A DNA stretch of 64,000 nucleotides from Candidatus Cloacimonas acidaminovorans str. Evry (GTDB lineage: Bacteria > Cloacimonadota > Cloacimonadia > Cloacimonadales > Cloacimonadaceae): positions 1,898,654 to 1,962,653 of the forward strand of contig NC_020449.1 of the NCBI RefSeq assembly GCF_000146065.2, in the 5' to 3' direction. Within the stretch, counting starts at the first letter, position 1. Each line of letters begins with the position of its first letter. This document shows, in pieces, positions 17,933-28,543 of the stretch. A program made the position numbers and the translations under genes. Under the pieces are notes generated by a model, which was not told the origin of the DNA, ran no database searches, and saw only the letters and a list, made by a program, of their open reading frames with translations.

Positions 17933-18904
17933 ATGGTGAAGAAACTAAAAATATTGGGTATTGAATATGCCCTCTGGTTATACATAGTTGCCTGTATCTG
18001 CTGGTTTTTATTTCGGGTTTTCAGTATTTCCGCCAGTAGCTATATTATTTTTATCAGTCCGTTATTCATAGCATTTCTTTTGTCTCAATGCAAAAATAAT
18101 ATAGGAGCAAAAATAATCATCTCGGAAGAGACAGGTTCACTGTGGAAGATTGAGCTGGCAATAGTAATCCTTATTACTTTCATTATGGCTTGGGTAATTG
18201 TAGATGTAAAGCCAATCGCGTTTTTTACTCAGGCAGCCAATACAAAGTCCATTATCAGTGGAATATTTAACCCGAATTTGAGACAGCTTGTTCCGATGCT
18301 TAGTGCTTTAGTAGAAACTATTTATCTGGCTTTACTGGCAACCGTTTTTGCTATTCCTTTTGCTTTTGTGCTTTCCTTTTTTGCTGCCAAGAATCTGATG
18401 TTCAGTTCTTTTATCGGCAGGATAGTGTATATTATTATCCGAACGATTTCTACTGTCTTCAGAAGTATTGAAGCAATTGTGTGGGCAATTATTTTTTGTG
18501 TTTGGGTTGGTATTGGTCCTTTTGCCGGAATGTTAGCTTTATGGATACATTCCATAGCTGCTTTGATAAAATTATACAGTGAGCAGATTGAAAATATTGA
18601 TCCGGGTCCTGTGGAAGCCATAAAAGCAACGGGTGCTTCAACTTTACAGGTATGGCGTTATGGAGTTACTCCTCAAATTTTGGCACCCTATTTGGCTTTT
18701 ACAATTTACCGTTGGGATATGAATATCAGAATGGCTACAGTTGTAGGTTTTGTAGGTGGCGGAGGAATTGGTTTGGCTTTATATCAGGAACAGCAAATGC
18801 TTGCCTGGAGAAATGTAGGTTTAATAATGTGGTTAATTGCTTTAATTGTTTGGGTAATGGATATGTTAAGTGGTTACCTTCGTTCCAAACTTGTTACCTA
18901 TTAG
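17933..18904 (+). CDS. PhnE-like ABC transporter permease
   Basis: The 323-aa product is hydrophobic with about six or seven TM segments. It contains the permease EAA loop (EAIKATGASTLQVWRYGVTP, about residues 223-242) and MATVVGFVGGGGIGLAL, which match the PhnE family of phosphonate/phosphite permeases. Neither the ATPase (PhnC) nor the binding protein (PhnD) is adjacent, so the substrate is uncertain. The next gene, 11 bases on, is thymidine phosphorylase, making a nucleoside or related substrate a speculative alternative. The ATG at 17933 has no Shine-Dalgarno. A TTGACC at 17899 and TAAAAA at 17920 (15-base gap) would start transcription very near it, so it may be nearly leaderless. Confidence 0.8.
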   Translation: MVKKLKILGIEYALWLYIVACICWFLFRVFSISASSYIIFISPLFIAFLLSQCKNNIGAKIIISEETGSLWKIELAIVILITFIMAWVIVDVKPIAFFTQAANTKSIISGIFNPNLRQLVPMLSALVETIYLALLATVFAIPFAFVLSFFAAKNLMFSSFIGRIVYIIIRTISTVFRSIEAIVWAIIFCVWVGIGPFAGMLALWIHSIAALIKLYSEQIENIDPGPVEAIKATGASTLQVWRYGVTPQILAPYLAFTIYRWDMNIRMATVVGFVGGGGIGLALYQEQQMLAWRNVGLIMWLIALIVWVMDMLSGYLRSKLVTY

Positions 18905-18915
18905 GAGATTGCAGA

Positions 18916-20235
18916 ATGAATAATTTTAATCCGGTTGAACTGTTAATCAAAAAGCGTGATGGTTATTCTCTTGCTCCGGCGGAAATTTCCTGCTTCGTAA
19001 ATGCCTATTTAAAAGGAGAAATTGCCGATTACCAAATGAGCGCTTTTTTAATGGCTTGTTTTCTGCAAGGTCTGAATAAACAGGAAATAGAGGCATTAAC
19101 CAAGACCTATATTGATTCCGGAGGCACTATTAGTTTTGCAGAAGGTCTGCCTGTTGCCGATAAACATTCTACCGGAGGCGTAGGAGATAAAATCAGTTTA
19201 ATGCTGGCTCCTATTGCCGCTTCTTTAGGATTGATGGTGCCAATGATTTCAGGACGCGGTTTGGGTCATACAGGCGGTACTTTAGATAAACTGGAATCCA
19301 TTTTAGGATTTAGAACTTCCTTTTCTCTGCAGGAATTTAAGGAGCTGGTAGAAAAACATAGTTTTGCTTTAGCAGGTCAATCTGAGGAACTTGTTCCTGC
19401 CGATAAAAAAATATATGCCTTAAGAGATGTTACCGCTACGGTAGAAAGTCCGGGTTTGATTACTGCCAGCATAATGAGCAAGAAAATTGCCGAAGGGGCA
19501 AAGCATCTGGTTATTGACTTAAAAATAGGCAGCGGTGCTTTTATGCCTAATATCAATAAAGCAAAAGAACTGGCTGAATTATTGATGACAACAGGAAAAA
19601 GTTTCGGGCAAAAAGTGACCGTGGTCTTTTCCAATATGAATTCTCCTTTGGGACACGCTGTGGGAAATGCTTTGGAAATGATTGAGGCAATTGAATACCT
19701 GAAAGGAAACTATTTACCCGATACTTATGAACTTACTACTGTTTTAACCGCTCAAATGCTCATCAGCACTGGCAAGGCAAAGGACTTTGAACAGGCAAAA
19801 AAGATGATTGATGAAGCAGTTGTCAGCGGAAAAGCACTGGAAAAATTCCGGGAAATAATTATTGCTCAAGGGGGAGAACCAAAAGTGCTGGAGGATTATT
19901 CCCTTTTTGCCTCTTCACCTGTAATTTATCCCATCATAGCTAAACAAAATGGTTGGGTGCATAAAATTGACTCCAGGGCTATTGGCTATGCCTTAGTTCA
20001 TATCAAAGCAGGCAGAAAAAAAGTTACGGACACCCTTGATTATGGAGCCGGTGCTTTACTTTATCCTAAAATTGGCGATGCAATAAAACAAGGAGAAAAA
20101 ATAGGAGAAGTGCATTGTGCCTCTAAAAATGAGGCGGAAAAAGTAGCAGAACTAATTTTGAATGCCTATAAAATAGCGGATACCCAAAAAGATAAAGAAG
20201 ACCTCATCCTGGAAATCGCTTTATCTGAAGAATAA
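18916..20235 (+). CDS. deoA: Thymidine / pyrimidine-nucleoside phosphorylase
   Basis: The start is the ATG at 18916, eight bases after AGGAG; the open frame extends farther upstream but only through the permease gene in another frame. The 439-aa product carries the family signatures ADKHSTGGVGDKISL and SGRGLGHTGGTLDKLESI, an active-site region LRDVTATVESPGLI, and LKIGSGAFM. It cleaves thymidine or uridine with phosphate to the free base and (deoxy)ribose-1-phosphate. Length and motifs do not decide between DeoA and the broader Pdp. With PpnP (21.1 kb) and the DPD-like enzyme (6.7 kb) it outlines pyrimidine nucleoside breakdown. Confidence 0.93.
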   Translation: MNNFNPVELLIKKRDGYSLAPAEISCFVNAYLKGEIADYQMSAFLMACFLQGLNKQEIEALTKTYIDSGGTISFAEGLPVADKHSTGGVGDKISLMLAPIAASLGLMVPMISGRGLGHTGGTLDKLESILGFRTSFSLQEFKELVEKHSFALAGQSEELVPADKKIYALRDVTATVESPGLITASIMSKKIAEGAKHLVIDLKIGSGAFMPNINKAKELAELLMTTGKSFGQKVTVVFSNMNSPLGHAVGNALEMIEAIEYLKGNYLPDTYELTTVLTAQMLISTGKAKDFEQAKKMIDEAVVSGKALEKFREIIIAQGGEPKVLEDYSLFASSPVIYPIIAKQNGWVHKIDSRAIGYALVHIKAGRKKVTDTLDYGAGALLYPKIGDAIKQGEKIGEVHCASKNEAEKVAELILNAYKIADTQKDKEDLILEIALSEE

Positions 20236-20445
20236 ATCATATTAGAAAGGAAAAGTCGTTTGTCATTCCTGCAAAAAAAGTAATCTCTTTGTCATTTCTG
20301 GGCAAGTAGGAATCCAGATAAAATATTACAAATTGACTGCTTTTTCAAGACGATAACTATTCATTTATATAAAAGCTGTAAAAATAATTTGCTTTTTCCC
20401 TGCTCTTGCTATATAATATAAATAGCACAGTATTAGGAGGTTAAT

Positions 20446-20817
20446 ATGACTGCCAAACGTTTTTACATCGCCGTTTTAATGGGGATCATATTGGGAATTA
20501 TTGCCTGCTTAATAGCAGGAGGAGTAAGCCCTGACCCCTTAGCTAAGAAAGTGCTTGCCAATATTTTCGTAAGCCGTGTTTTAATTGGTTTTGTGATTGG
20601 AATTAGTGCCTGGAAAATGGGCTGGTTTTTACATGGAGTTTTAATGGGACTGATTGTTGGCTTGCCTTTTTCCTTAAGTGCTATGGCTATGCAAGTTCCA
20701 GGTATGGGGAAATGGGGAATATTTTTCCTGACTTGGGCTTTGGGAGTTGTATACGGATTTATCATTGAGCTGGTAACCAGCGTTTTCTTTAAGGCAGAAC
20801 AACCCTCGGCAAAATAG
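20446..20817 (+). CDS. Small multi-TM membrane protein
   Basis: The 123-aa product starts after AGGAGG and has four likely TM segments (about residues 6-26, 40-58, 62-84 and 90-112). Glycine-rich turns (GIILGIIACLIAGG, GVLMGLIVGLPF) lie between them. It has no known motif and no signal cleavage site. The gene stands alone between thymidine phosphorylase and tRNA-Asn. Function not recognised. Confidence 0.75.
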   Translation: MTAKRFYIAVLMGIILGIIACLIAGGVSPDPLAKKVLANIFVSRVLIGFVIGISAWKMGWFLHGVLMGLIVGLPFSLSAMAMQVPGMGKWGIFFLTWALGVVYGFIIELVTSVFFKAEQPSAK

Positions 20818-20927
20818 ATAGCGAATTTAGTTCATTTCCCCAAGAGTAGCCAGAGGAAGCCATTCCTCCGCAAAAAAATCACTAAAAAAGCGGAGCTTCA
20901 GCGAGCTGGCTACAAAAAAAATTTGGA

Positions 20928-20959
20928 TTGACAAAAATCACGACCTTAAAAATTAGGTA
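20928..20959 (+). promoter_or_regulatory. Predicted tRNA-Asn promoter
   Basis: TTGACA (20928-20933) and a TAGGTAT sequence (20954-20960) lie 20 bases apart, with weaker alternatives at shorter spacing (AATTAG at 17). Transcription would start a few bases before the tRNA. A similar TTGACA/TAAGGTATT pair precedes the gene at 43153. Confidence 0.4.
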
Positions 20960-20973
20960 TTCTTGAAAAGTGT

Positions 20974-21048
20974 TCCGGAATAGCTCAGCGGTAGAGCGGG
21001 TGGCTGTTAACCACTAGGTCGGGGGTTCGAACCCCTCTTCCGGAGCCA
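20974..21048 (+). tRNA. tRNA-Asn (anticodon GTT)
   Basis: All arms fold. The acceptor TCCGGAA pairs with TTCCGGA. The D arm is GCTC AGCGGTA GAGC. The anticodon arm is GGTGG CTGTTAA CCACT with anticodon GTT, and the T arm contains GTTCGAAC. The 3' CCA is encoded (21046-21048), and a T-rich run follows directly, fitting termination. Confidence 0.97.
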
Positions 21049-21119
21049 CTTTTTTTATAACCGGAATGTAAGTGTTGGATAAGTGGTGCAATCAAAAAAA
21101 GAGTATTAAGGAGACAAAA

Positions 21120-21404
21120 ATGCTAACTGTAAACGAATATTTTGAGGGCAAAGTAAAGTCCATTGCTTTTCAAAACGAACAAGGCAACTTCACCGTAGGA
21201 GTAATGGATATTGGGGAATTTGAATTTGGCACTAATACAATTGAAAGAATGACCGTTATTTCCGGAGAACTTACCGTCCAATTACCCGAAGAAGAAACCT
21301 GGAAAAAATTTACTTCCAACGAAACATTCACCGTTCCTGCCCATAAAAAATTCCGGGTAAAAGTGCAAGAACAAACAGCATATCTTTGCCGTTATGAATA
21401 TTAA
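21120..21404 (+). CDS. ppnP: Pyrimidine/purine nucleoside phosphorylase PpnP (UPF0345)
   Basis: The start ATG at 21120 follows AAGGAG; an upstream in-frame ATG at 21072 has none. The 94-aa product is a single cupin with landmarks EYFEGKVKSIAFQN, TVGVMDIGEFEFGTN, MTVISGELTVQLP and FTVPAHKKFRVKV. PpnP phosphorolyses a broad range of nucleosides to base and ribose-1-phosphate. It starts shortly after tRNA-Asn and is followed after 11 bases by a TPR-protein gene. Confidence 0.93.
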   Translation: MLTVNEYFEGKVKSIAFQNEQGNFTVGVMDIGEFEFGTNTIERMTVISGELTVQLPEEETWKKFTSNETFTVPAHKKFRVKVQEQTAYLCRYEY

Positions 21405-21415
21405 GGATTAATAAA

Positions 21416-22057
21416 ATGAAAAAATATGTATTTATCACATTGGGATTGTTGGCGTTAGCTTTCTGTTTCGCAGAGGAATCACCGGTCACTTTATACCTGC
21501 AAAATCAAAATCTGGAGACCTATCAGCAGGCAGTTAATTATCTCATCAAAATTGATCAGGAAGGCGAAAGCGGAATGCAGGCAAAACTGAATCTTGCCTA
21601 TATCGGCAATTTGGAATCTCTCCGGCTAATGGAATTGGCAAAAGCGGATATTGAGAATTTGAAACCCGGCGAACGCTTTGCCCTGGCAAATCTTTATCTG
21701 GAAATGGATAAATATGACGATGCTATTGATATTTATAATCTTTTGAACGAAGCAACACCAAAATGGAGCTGTCCCTGGCGTCATAAAGGAGAAGCCCTTT
21801 ATAAAAGCGGAAATTATGAAGCCGCTAAAAAGTCACTGGAAATGGCAATTGAAACCAATAAAGAACATTACGATGCTTACCTCTGGTATGCCAAAACCCT
21901 CTACGAATTAAAGGACTATAGAAACGCTCTTAATGCTCTGGAAACCGCTTTTGACTTAACTGAAGAACTTGAAGATAGCGGATTTGATCAGGTAATTCCG
22001 GAAGAAGAAATCAATCAACTTTATCAGGAACTGCAGAAATTAACCCAAAATAAGTAA
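21416..22057 (+). CDS. Secreted TPR-repeat protein
   Basis: The 213-aa product has a Sec signal peptide (MKKYVFITLGLLALAFCFA, cut before EES). It is then almost entirely TPR-like helical hairpins, for example RFALANLYLEMDKYDDAIDIY, PWRHKGEALYKSGNYEAAKK and AYLWYAKTLYELKDYRNAL (residues about 75-180). Such proteins are periplasmic scaffolds. It lies 11 bases after ppnP, so probably the same transcript. No specific role recognised. Confidence 0.8.
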   Translation: MKKYVFITLGLLALAFCFAEESPVTLYLQNQNLETYQQAVNYLIKIDQEGESGMQAKLNLAYIGNLESLRLMELAKADIENLKPGERFALANLYLEMDKYDDAIDIYNLLNEATPKWSCPWRHKGEALYKSGNYEAAKKSLEMAIETNKEHYDAYLWYAKTLYELKDYRNALNALETAFDLTEELEDSGFDQVIPEEEINQLYQELQKLTQNK

Positions 22058-22121
22058 TACCATTTCTGCCAAAAAATACATTGTCCTTCCTGAACAAGCA
22101 GGAATACAGAAATGTTTGTAA

Positions 22122-22202
22122 GTTTGAGAGGGTTGATAAGGTTGAGAAGGTTGAGAAGGTTGAGAAGGTTGAGAAGTTTGAGAGGGTTGATAAGATTGAG
22201 AT
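22122..22202 (+). repeat. GGTTGAGAA tandem array (9-bp unit)
   Basis: About eight units related to GTTGAGAAG or GTTGAGAGG/GTTGATAAG follow each other without gaps. Short versions recur at 22292-22320, 26800-26838 and 43003-43018. The 9-bp unit keeps reading frame and creates meaningless Leu/Asn-rich or Arg-rich open frames. Confidence 0.85.
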
Positions 22203-22238
22203 GCTCTCTGCCCTCAGCTCTCTGCCCTCTGCAAAAAA

Positions 22239-22475
22239 AGCCCGGAGGGCGACGCAATGATAGCGATGGTGGCGTAAGCTCCTCGTTGAAAAAGGTTTAG
22301 AAGGTTGAGAAGGTTGAGATTTCATCAAAGCCCGGAGGGCGACACAATGATAGCGATGGGTGCGTTAGCCCCTCGTTAAATGTAAGCCCCGACTTCTTTT
22401 TTCTTTTCTTCTTCCCATTTTCCAAAAGCCCCAAAGGGCGACACAATCATAGCGATGGTGGCGTAAGCCCCTCGT
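22239..22475 (+). repeat. Three copies of a 48-bp GGGCGACACAATGATAGCGATG repeat
   Basis: Copies lie at 22239-22286, 22329-22376 and 22427-22475, each running from AGCCC(GG)AGGGCGAC to GCCCCTCGT. Spacings are 42 and 50 bases and the separating sequences are unrelated, except for GGTTGAGA units. A decayed partial copy is near 4715-4742. The repeat has inverted ends (AGCCC / GGGCG and GCCCCTCGT), fitting a small dispersed hairpin element. Confidence 0.85.
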
Positions 22476-22607
22476 AAAAAATTAAGAAACAACCATCTAT
22501 CTTTTTCCACTGTTCCCCTGAATAAATATCCTGAAAATCCCTGTTACCCCATTCCTCAAGGAGCTAATAAATCTTGATAGTTATTTGCTTGATACATAGT
22601 AAATTCT

Positions 22608-22685
22608 GTAACGACTCCGTAACACTTCCGTAACACTTCCGTTGTTTCGTTACAGAGTTGTTACTTGGTTGTTACTTTGTTATAA
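22608..22685 (-). repeat. 78-bp GTTAC-type repeat, copy 2
   Basis: Reverse-complement partner of 4489-4566. The core ACGGAAGTGTTACGGAAGTG and both flanks are conserved, with changes confined to a few positions in the middle and at the ends. Confidence 0.8.
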
Positions 22686-22854
22686 GAAGATGAAGCAAGC
22701 TGAAAAAGATAATAAATTAAAGGCGAAGCAATTAACAGGAGTGCGGTAAATGATAATATTCTTCCCTTTGGGTTAATCGGGATTCGGTAACTCCATAATG
22801 AAATAATATTATTTTTATATTTAATCTTCTTATTGAAGTAAAAATTATTAGTAT

Positions 22855-23206
22855 CTGTCGTTCCTACGGAACTCTTTCTGATACAAGGTGTTATGTTGAT
22901 TATTTACACTCATTTCGCCGGGTTAAAACCCGTCGTTAATACCTGTCGTTCCTACGGAACTCTCTCGGAAAAAAGGAGATATGTTGTTTGTATTTACTCT
23001 TTTCGCCGGGTTGAAACCTGTTGTTATTATCTGTCGTTCCTACGGAACTCTTTTTGACACAAGGAGATATGTTGTTTTTATTCACTCTTTGCAGCGGGTT
23101 AAAACCCTTCTATATTATCTGTCATTCCTACGGAACTCTTTCTGACACAAGGAGATATGTTGTTTATTTACACTCTTTGCGCCGGGTTGAAACCCTTCTA
23201 TATTAT
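22855..23206 (+). repeat. Tandem array of four 88-bp units
   Basis: Units start at 22855, 22943, 23031 and 23119, exactly 88 bases apart. Each begins CTGTCGTTCCTACGGAACTC (the fourth has CATTCC), continues with CACAAGGAGATATGTTG and ends with a CGGGTTGAAACCC core. GTTCC-TAC-GGAAC and GGGTT-GA-AACCC are small hairpins present in every unit. A fifth unit is cut after CTGTC (23207-23211), where the MITE begins. No open frame spans the array. Confidence 0.95.
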
Positions 23207-23211
23207 CTGTC

Positions 23212-23349
23212 GGGGCTGTCTCACAACCTTCCAAAAGTCCATTTTTTGCCATTTTTAGGTATACAAAGATGTATCCTAAAGAGGAGATTGTTCCTTAAAA
23301 TGACTTATATTTACTGTCTCAAAACTAAGTTTTAGTTTCGGGACAGCCC
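23212..23349 (+). mobile_element. 138-bp MITE-like element, copy 1
   Basis: The element starts GGGGCTGTCTCAC and ends TTCGGGACAGCCC, so its termini are inverted repeats (GGGGCTGTC). It has no coding capacity. An almost identical copy is at 41498-41636. The inverted ends resemble those of some IS1182/IS1380-like insertion sequences, but I cannot assign the parent. No clear target duplication is visible. Confidence 0.8.
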
Positions 23350-23400
23350 TATTGAAAAGAGAAAAATAAAGCCAAAAGACAAAAAATTTTTAATTTGCGC

Positions 23401-23427
23401 TTGACAGAATTTCGGCTATAATAATAT
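23401..23427 (+). promoter_or_regulatory. Predicted groEL promoter
   Basis: TTGACA (23401-23406) and TAATAT (23422-23427) lie 15 bases apart, with TATAAT at 23417 as a too-close alternative. The -10 region abuts the CIRCE operator, the usual arrangement for HrcA repression. Confidence 0.55.
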
Positions 23428-23453
23428 TAGCACTCAATTGTATTGACTGCTAA
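23427..23453 (+). promoter_or_regulatory. CIRCE operator (HrcA binding site)
   Basis: TTAGCACTC-N9-GACTGCTAA matches the CIRCE consensus TTAGCACTC-N9-GAGTGCTAA at 17 of 18 positions with exact spacing. HrcA binds CIRCE to repress chaperonin genes until heat shock. It lies 43 bases before the groEL start. Confidence 0.93.
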
Positions 23454-25124
<1,671 letters not shown>

Positions 25125-25146
25125 TATAATCCCGTCTAAAATAAAG

Positions 25147-25180
25147 AAAAGGGCTTTTCCGAAAAGGAGAAGCCCTTTTT
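25147..25180 (+). terminator. groEL terminator
   Basis: AAAAGGGCTT (25147-25156) pairs with AAGCCCTTTTT (25170-25180) around a short loop, ending in T5, 22 bases after the groEL stop. Confidence 0.85.
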
Positions 25181-25461
25181 GGATGAACGGTTGAAGGGGA
25201 AAAGGTGAAACAGGGGATAGAAAAAGAAAAGGCGAACTTATTATAATAAAATCCACGAAATCTGCGTGCTAAATCGTTATGAGTCCTCACTGCCAAATAA
25301 AATTGAGGGATGTGTAAAATTATTGAAGGTAGTGACGACTCCTGACTTTTTCCCTCTCCAGACCTCTTAACCTCCAGGCCTCTCTACTAACAAAAACATT
25401 GACAATAACTTATCATTAAATAAGAAAGCAATTATAGAAATTTAAGTATGGGAAAAACAAG
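25181..25461. other. Intergenic region groEL-fic with dispersed repeats
   Basis: This contains a GGGGAAAAGGTGAAAC stretch, one GAGTCCTCACTGC-type inverted repeat (25281-25346) and CCTCTTAACCTCC/CCTCTCTAC repeats. A likely -35 TTGACA at 25399 with a weak -10 TAAGAA at 25421 (16-base gap) could serve the Fic gene. No gene seen. Confidence 0.6.
25281..25346 (+). repeat. Dispersed inverted repeat with CGACTCCTGAC end, copy 2
   Basis: The left arm GAGTCCTCACTGC and the right arm GTAGTGACGACTCCTGAC pair over about 12 bases. It corresponds closely to 45985-46050. Confidence 0.75.
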
Positions 25462-26556
25462 ATGAAACCTTTTAAGCCGGAAAAGCTTCCTCTTTCCTGT
25501 ATTGATTGGGAAAGACAGATAAGTTTTATTAGCCAAGCTCATAATTTGTTAGGTAAATATGAAGGGATGTTACAAACAATGGTAAATCCCAATCTGTTAT
25601 TATCTCCTCTCACTACTCAGGAAGCAGTTTTATCTTCTAAAATTGAAGGCACACAGGCAACTTTGGATGAGGTCTTGCGCTATGAAGCAAATCCTAAAAT
25701 GACACTATCTCCTGAAAAAAATGCTGATATTCAAGAGATATTAAATTATCGGAAAGCAATTAGTTATGCAGTTGAGCGGTTAAAATCCATACCTCTATCC
25801 TTAAATTTGATCAAAGATGTCCATTCCATTTTGATGAACAGCGTTAGAGGAATGAATAAAACTCCGGGAGAATTTAGAAAAGTTCAAAATTACATTGGTC
25901 CTCCAGGTGCAGATATTTCCCAGGCAACCTATATCCCTCCCTCTCCCGAAGAGGTGATGCCTGCTATGGATAATCTGGAAAAATACATCCATTATGAAGA
26001 AAAAGATACAATCGTTCAATTGGCAATAATCAAAGCACAATTTGAAATAATCCACCCTTTCCTGGATGGAAATGGAAGAATAGGAAGAATTCTCATCCCT
26101 CTCTTTCTGTTCTATAAAAATATCATAAGTAAGCCGGTATTTTATTTAAGCACTTACCTGGAAAAACATAGAGATGAGTATTATCAGCATCTGAATAATG
26201 TTACTGCAAAAAATGACTGGAACGGATGGATTTCTTTTTTCCTGAAAGCAGTTATTGAACAAGCAAAAATGAATATTGAAAAAGCAGGAGCTATCCAAAA
26301 TTTGTATGATCAAATGAAAATTACAATTCCTGAAATTACTGGTTCCAAATATTCAATGCAGCTGACTGAAGCGCTTTTTATATCACCGCTTTTCAGTATT
26401 AACGGTCTTTCCATAGCTTCAATGATTCCTAAAGCAACCATCATAAGAATAGTAAATATATTAAAAAATAAGAAAATCGTGATAGAAATCCAAAAGAGCA
26501 GAGGACCAATGCCAGGATTGTTTATGTTCAAAGCTCTTTATAACATTGTTAAATAA
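25462..26556 (+). CDS. Fic/DOC-family protein (AMP transferase) with autoinhibitory motif
   Basis: The 364-aa product carries the Fic active site HPFLDGNGRIGR (residues 198-209; catalytic His198). Upstream is a class II inhibitory helix, SSKIEG (S58...E62-G63), whose glutamate blocks ATP binding. An N-terminal Fic_N region precedes it, and the C-terminus (about 300-364) looks like a winged helix-turn-helix (LSIASMIPKATIIRIVNILKNKK). Family members add AMP to protein Ser, Thr or Tyr; the target is unknown here. No small antitoxin gene is adjacent, as expected for self-inhibited Fic proteins. Confidence 0.92.
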   Translation: MKPFKPEKLPLSCIDWERQISFISQAHNLLGKYEGMLQTMVNPNLLLSPLTTQEAVLSSKIEGTQATLDEVLRYEANPKMTLSPEKNADIQEILNYRKAISYAVERLKSIPLSLNLIKDVHSILMNSVRGMNKTPGEFRKVQNYIGPPGADISQATYIPPSPEEVMPAMDNLEKYIHYEEKDTIVQLAIIKAQFEIIHPFLDGNGRIGRILIPLFLFYKNIISKPVFYLSTYLEKHRDEYYQHLNNVTAKNDWNGWISFFLKAVIEQAKMNIEKAGAIQNLYDQMKITIPEITGSKYSMQLTEALFISPLFSINGLSIASMIPKATIIRIVNILKNKKIVIEIQKSRGPMPGLFMFKALYNIVK

Positions 26557-28235
<1,679 letters not shown>

Positions 28236-28250
28236 GATAAAAAAACCTTG

Positions 28251-28278
28251 CCGGAGCTGTTATAATTGACAGCTCCGG
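28251..28278 (+). terminator. Enolase terminator
   Basis: A perfect 10-bp stem CCGGAGCTGT / ACAGCTCCGG with an 8-base loop is preceded by an A6 run and followed by TTTGG, 16 bases after the eno stop. Confidence 0.85.
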
Positions 28279-28543
28279 TTTGGTATTGAACAAGCAATTA
28301 TTTTACTATTGGGTATAGTTTTCAGATTGTAAAGACATTTAGTTTATCCGAAAACAATGCAGTTTAGGAAAAATGGGTTGGTAAATTCATTCTTTGCCAA
28401 AAAGTTCACAAAACTCTGAAAAATAAATGCTCTCAATTTATGGCAAATCTGAATTCAGCAAACCAAATACCTAATTTCACTTTTTACTATTTAATACTCC
28501 TCGTAGTGTAAATTCTCTGGACAAGAACAACCACTTCCCTACA
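28279..28543. other. Intergenic region before the MFS gene
   Basis: Plain AT-rich sequence. I see no gene, repeat or convincing promoter. Confidence 0.5.

Larger units (their letters stand above)
22058..22854. other. Repeat-rich intergenic region
   Basis: No gene is supported. The region holds a 9-bp GGTTGAGAA array (22122-22202), three copies of a 48-bp GGGCGAC repeat (22239-22475) and the second GTTAC repeat (22608-22685). It then runs AT-rich into the 88-bp tandem array. Short open frames here are made of repeats. Confidence 0.75.

Noticed and set aside
18652-18915. N-terminal extension of thymidine phosphorylase
   Set aside because: It overlaps the permease gene out of frame, and the family start with a good AGGAG is at 18916.
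22011-22328. Ser/Thr/Leu-rich open frames over the GGTTGAGAA array
   Set aside because: They arise from the 9-bp repeat in all frames and have no initiation signals.
22855-23206. Possible CRISPR array (regular repeats)
   Set aside because: The whole 88-bp unit is conserved, with no unique spacers, and no cas genes are near. The 48-bp repeats at 22239-22475 also have irregular spacing.
25462-26556. Fic toxin-antitoxin pair
   Set aside because: No small antitoxin gene is adjacent; the inhibitory SSKIEG helix is within the protein itself.
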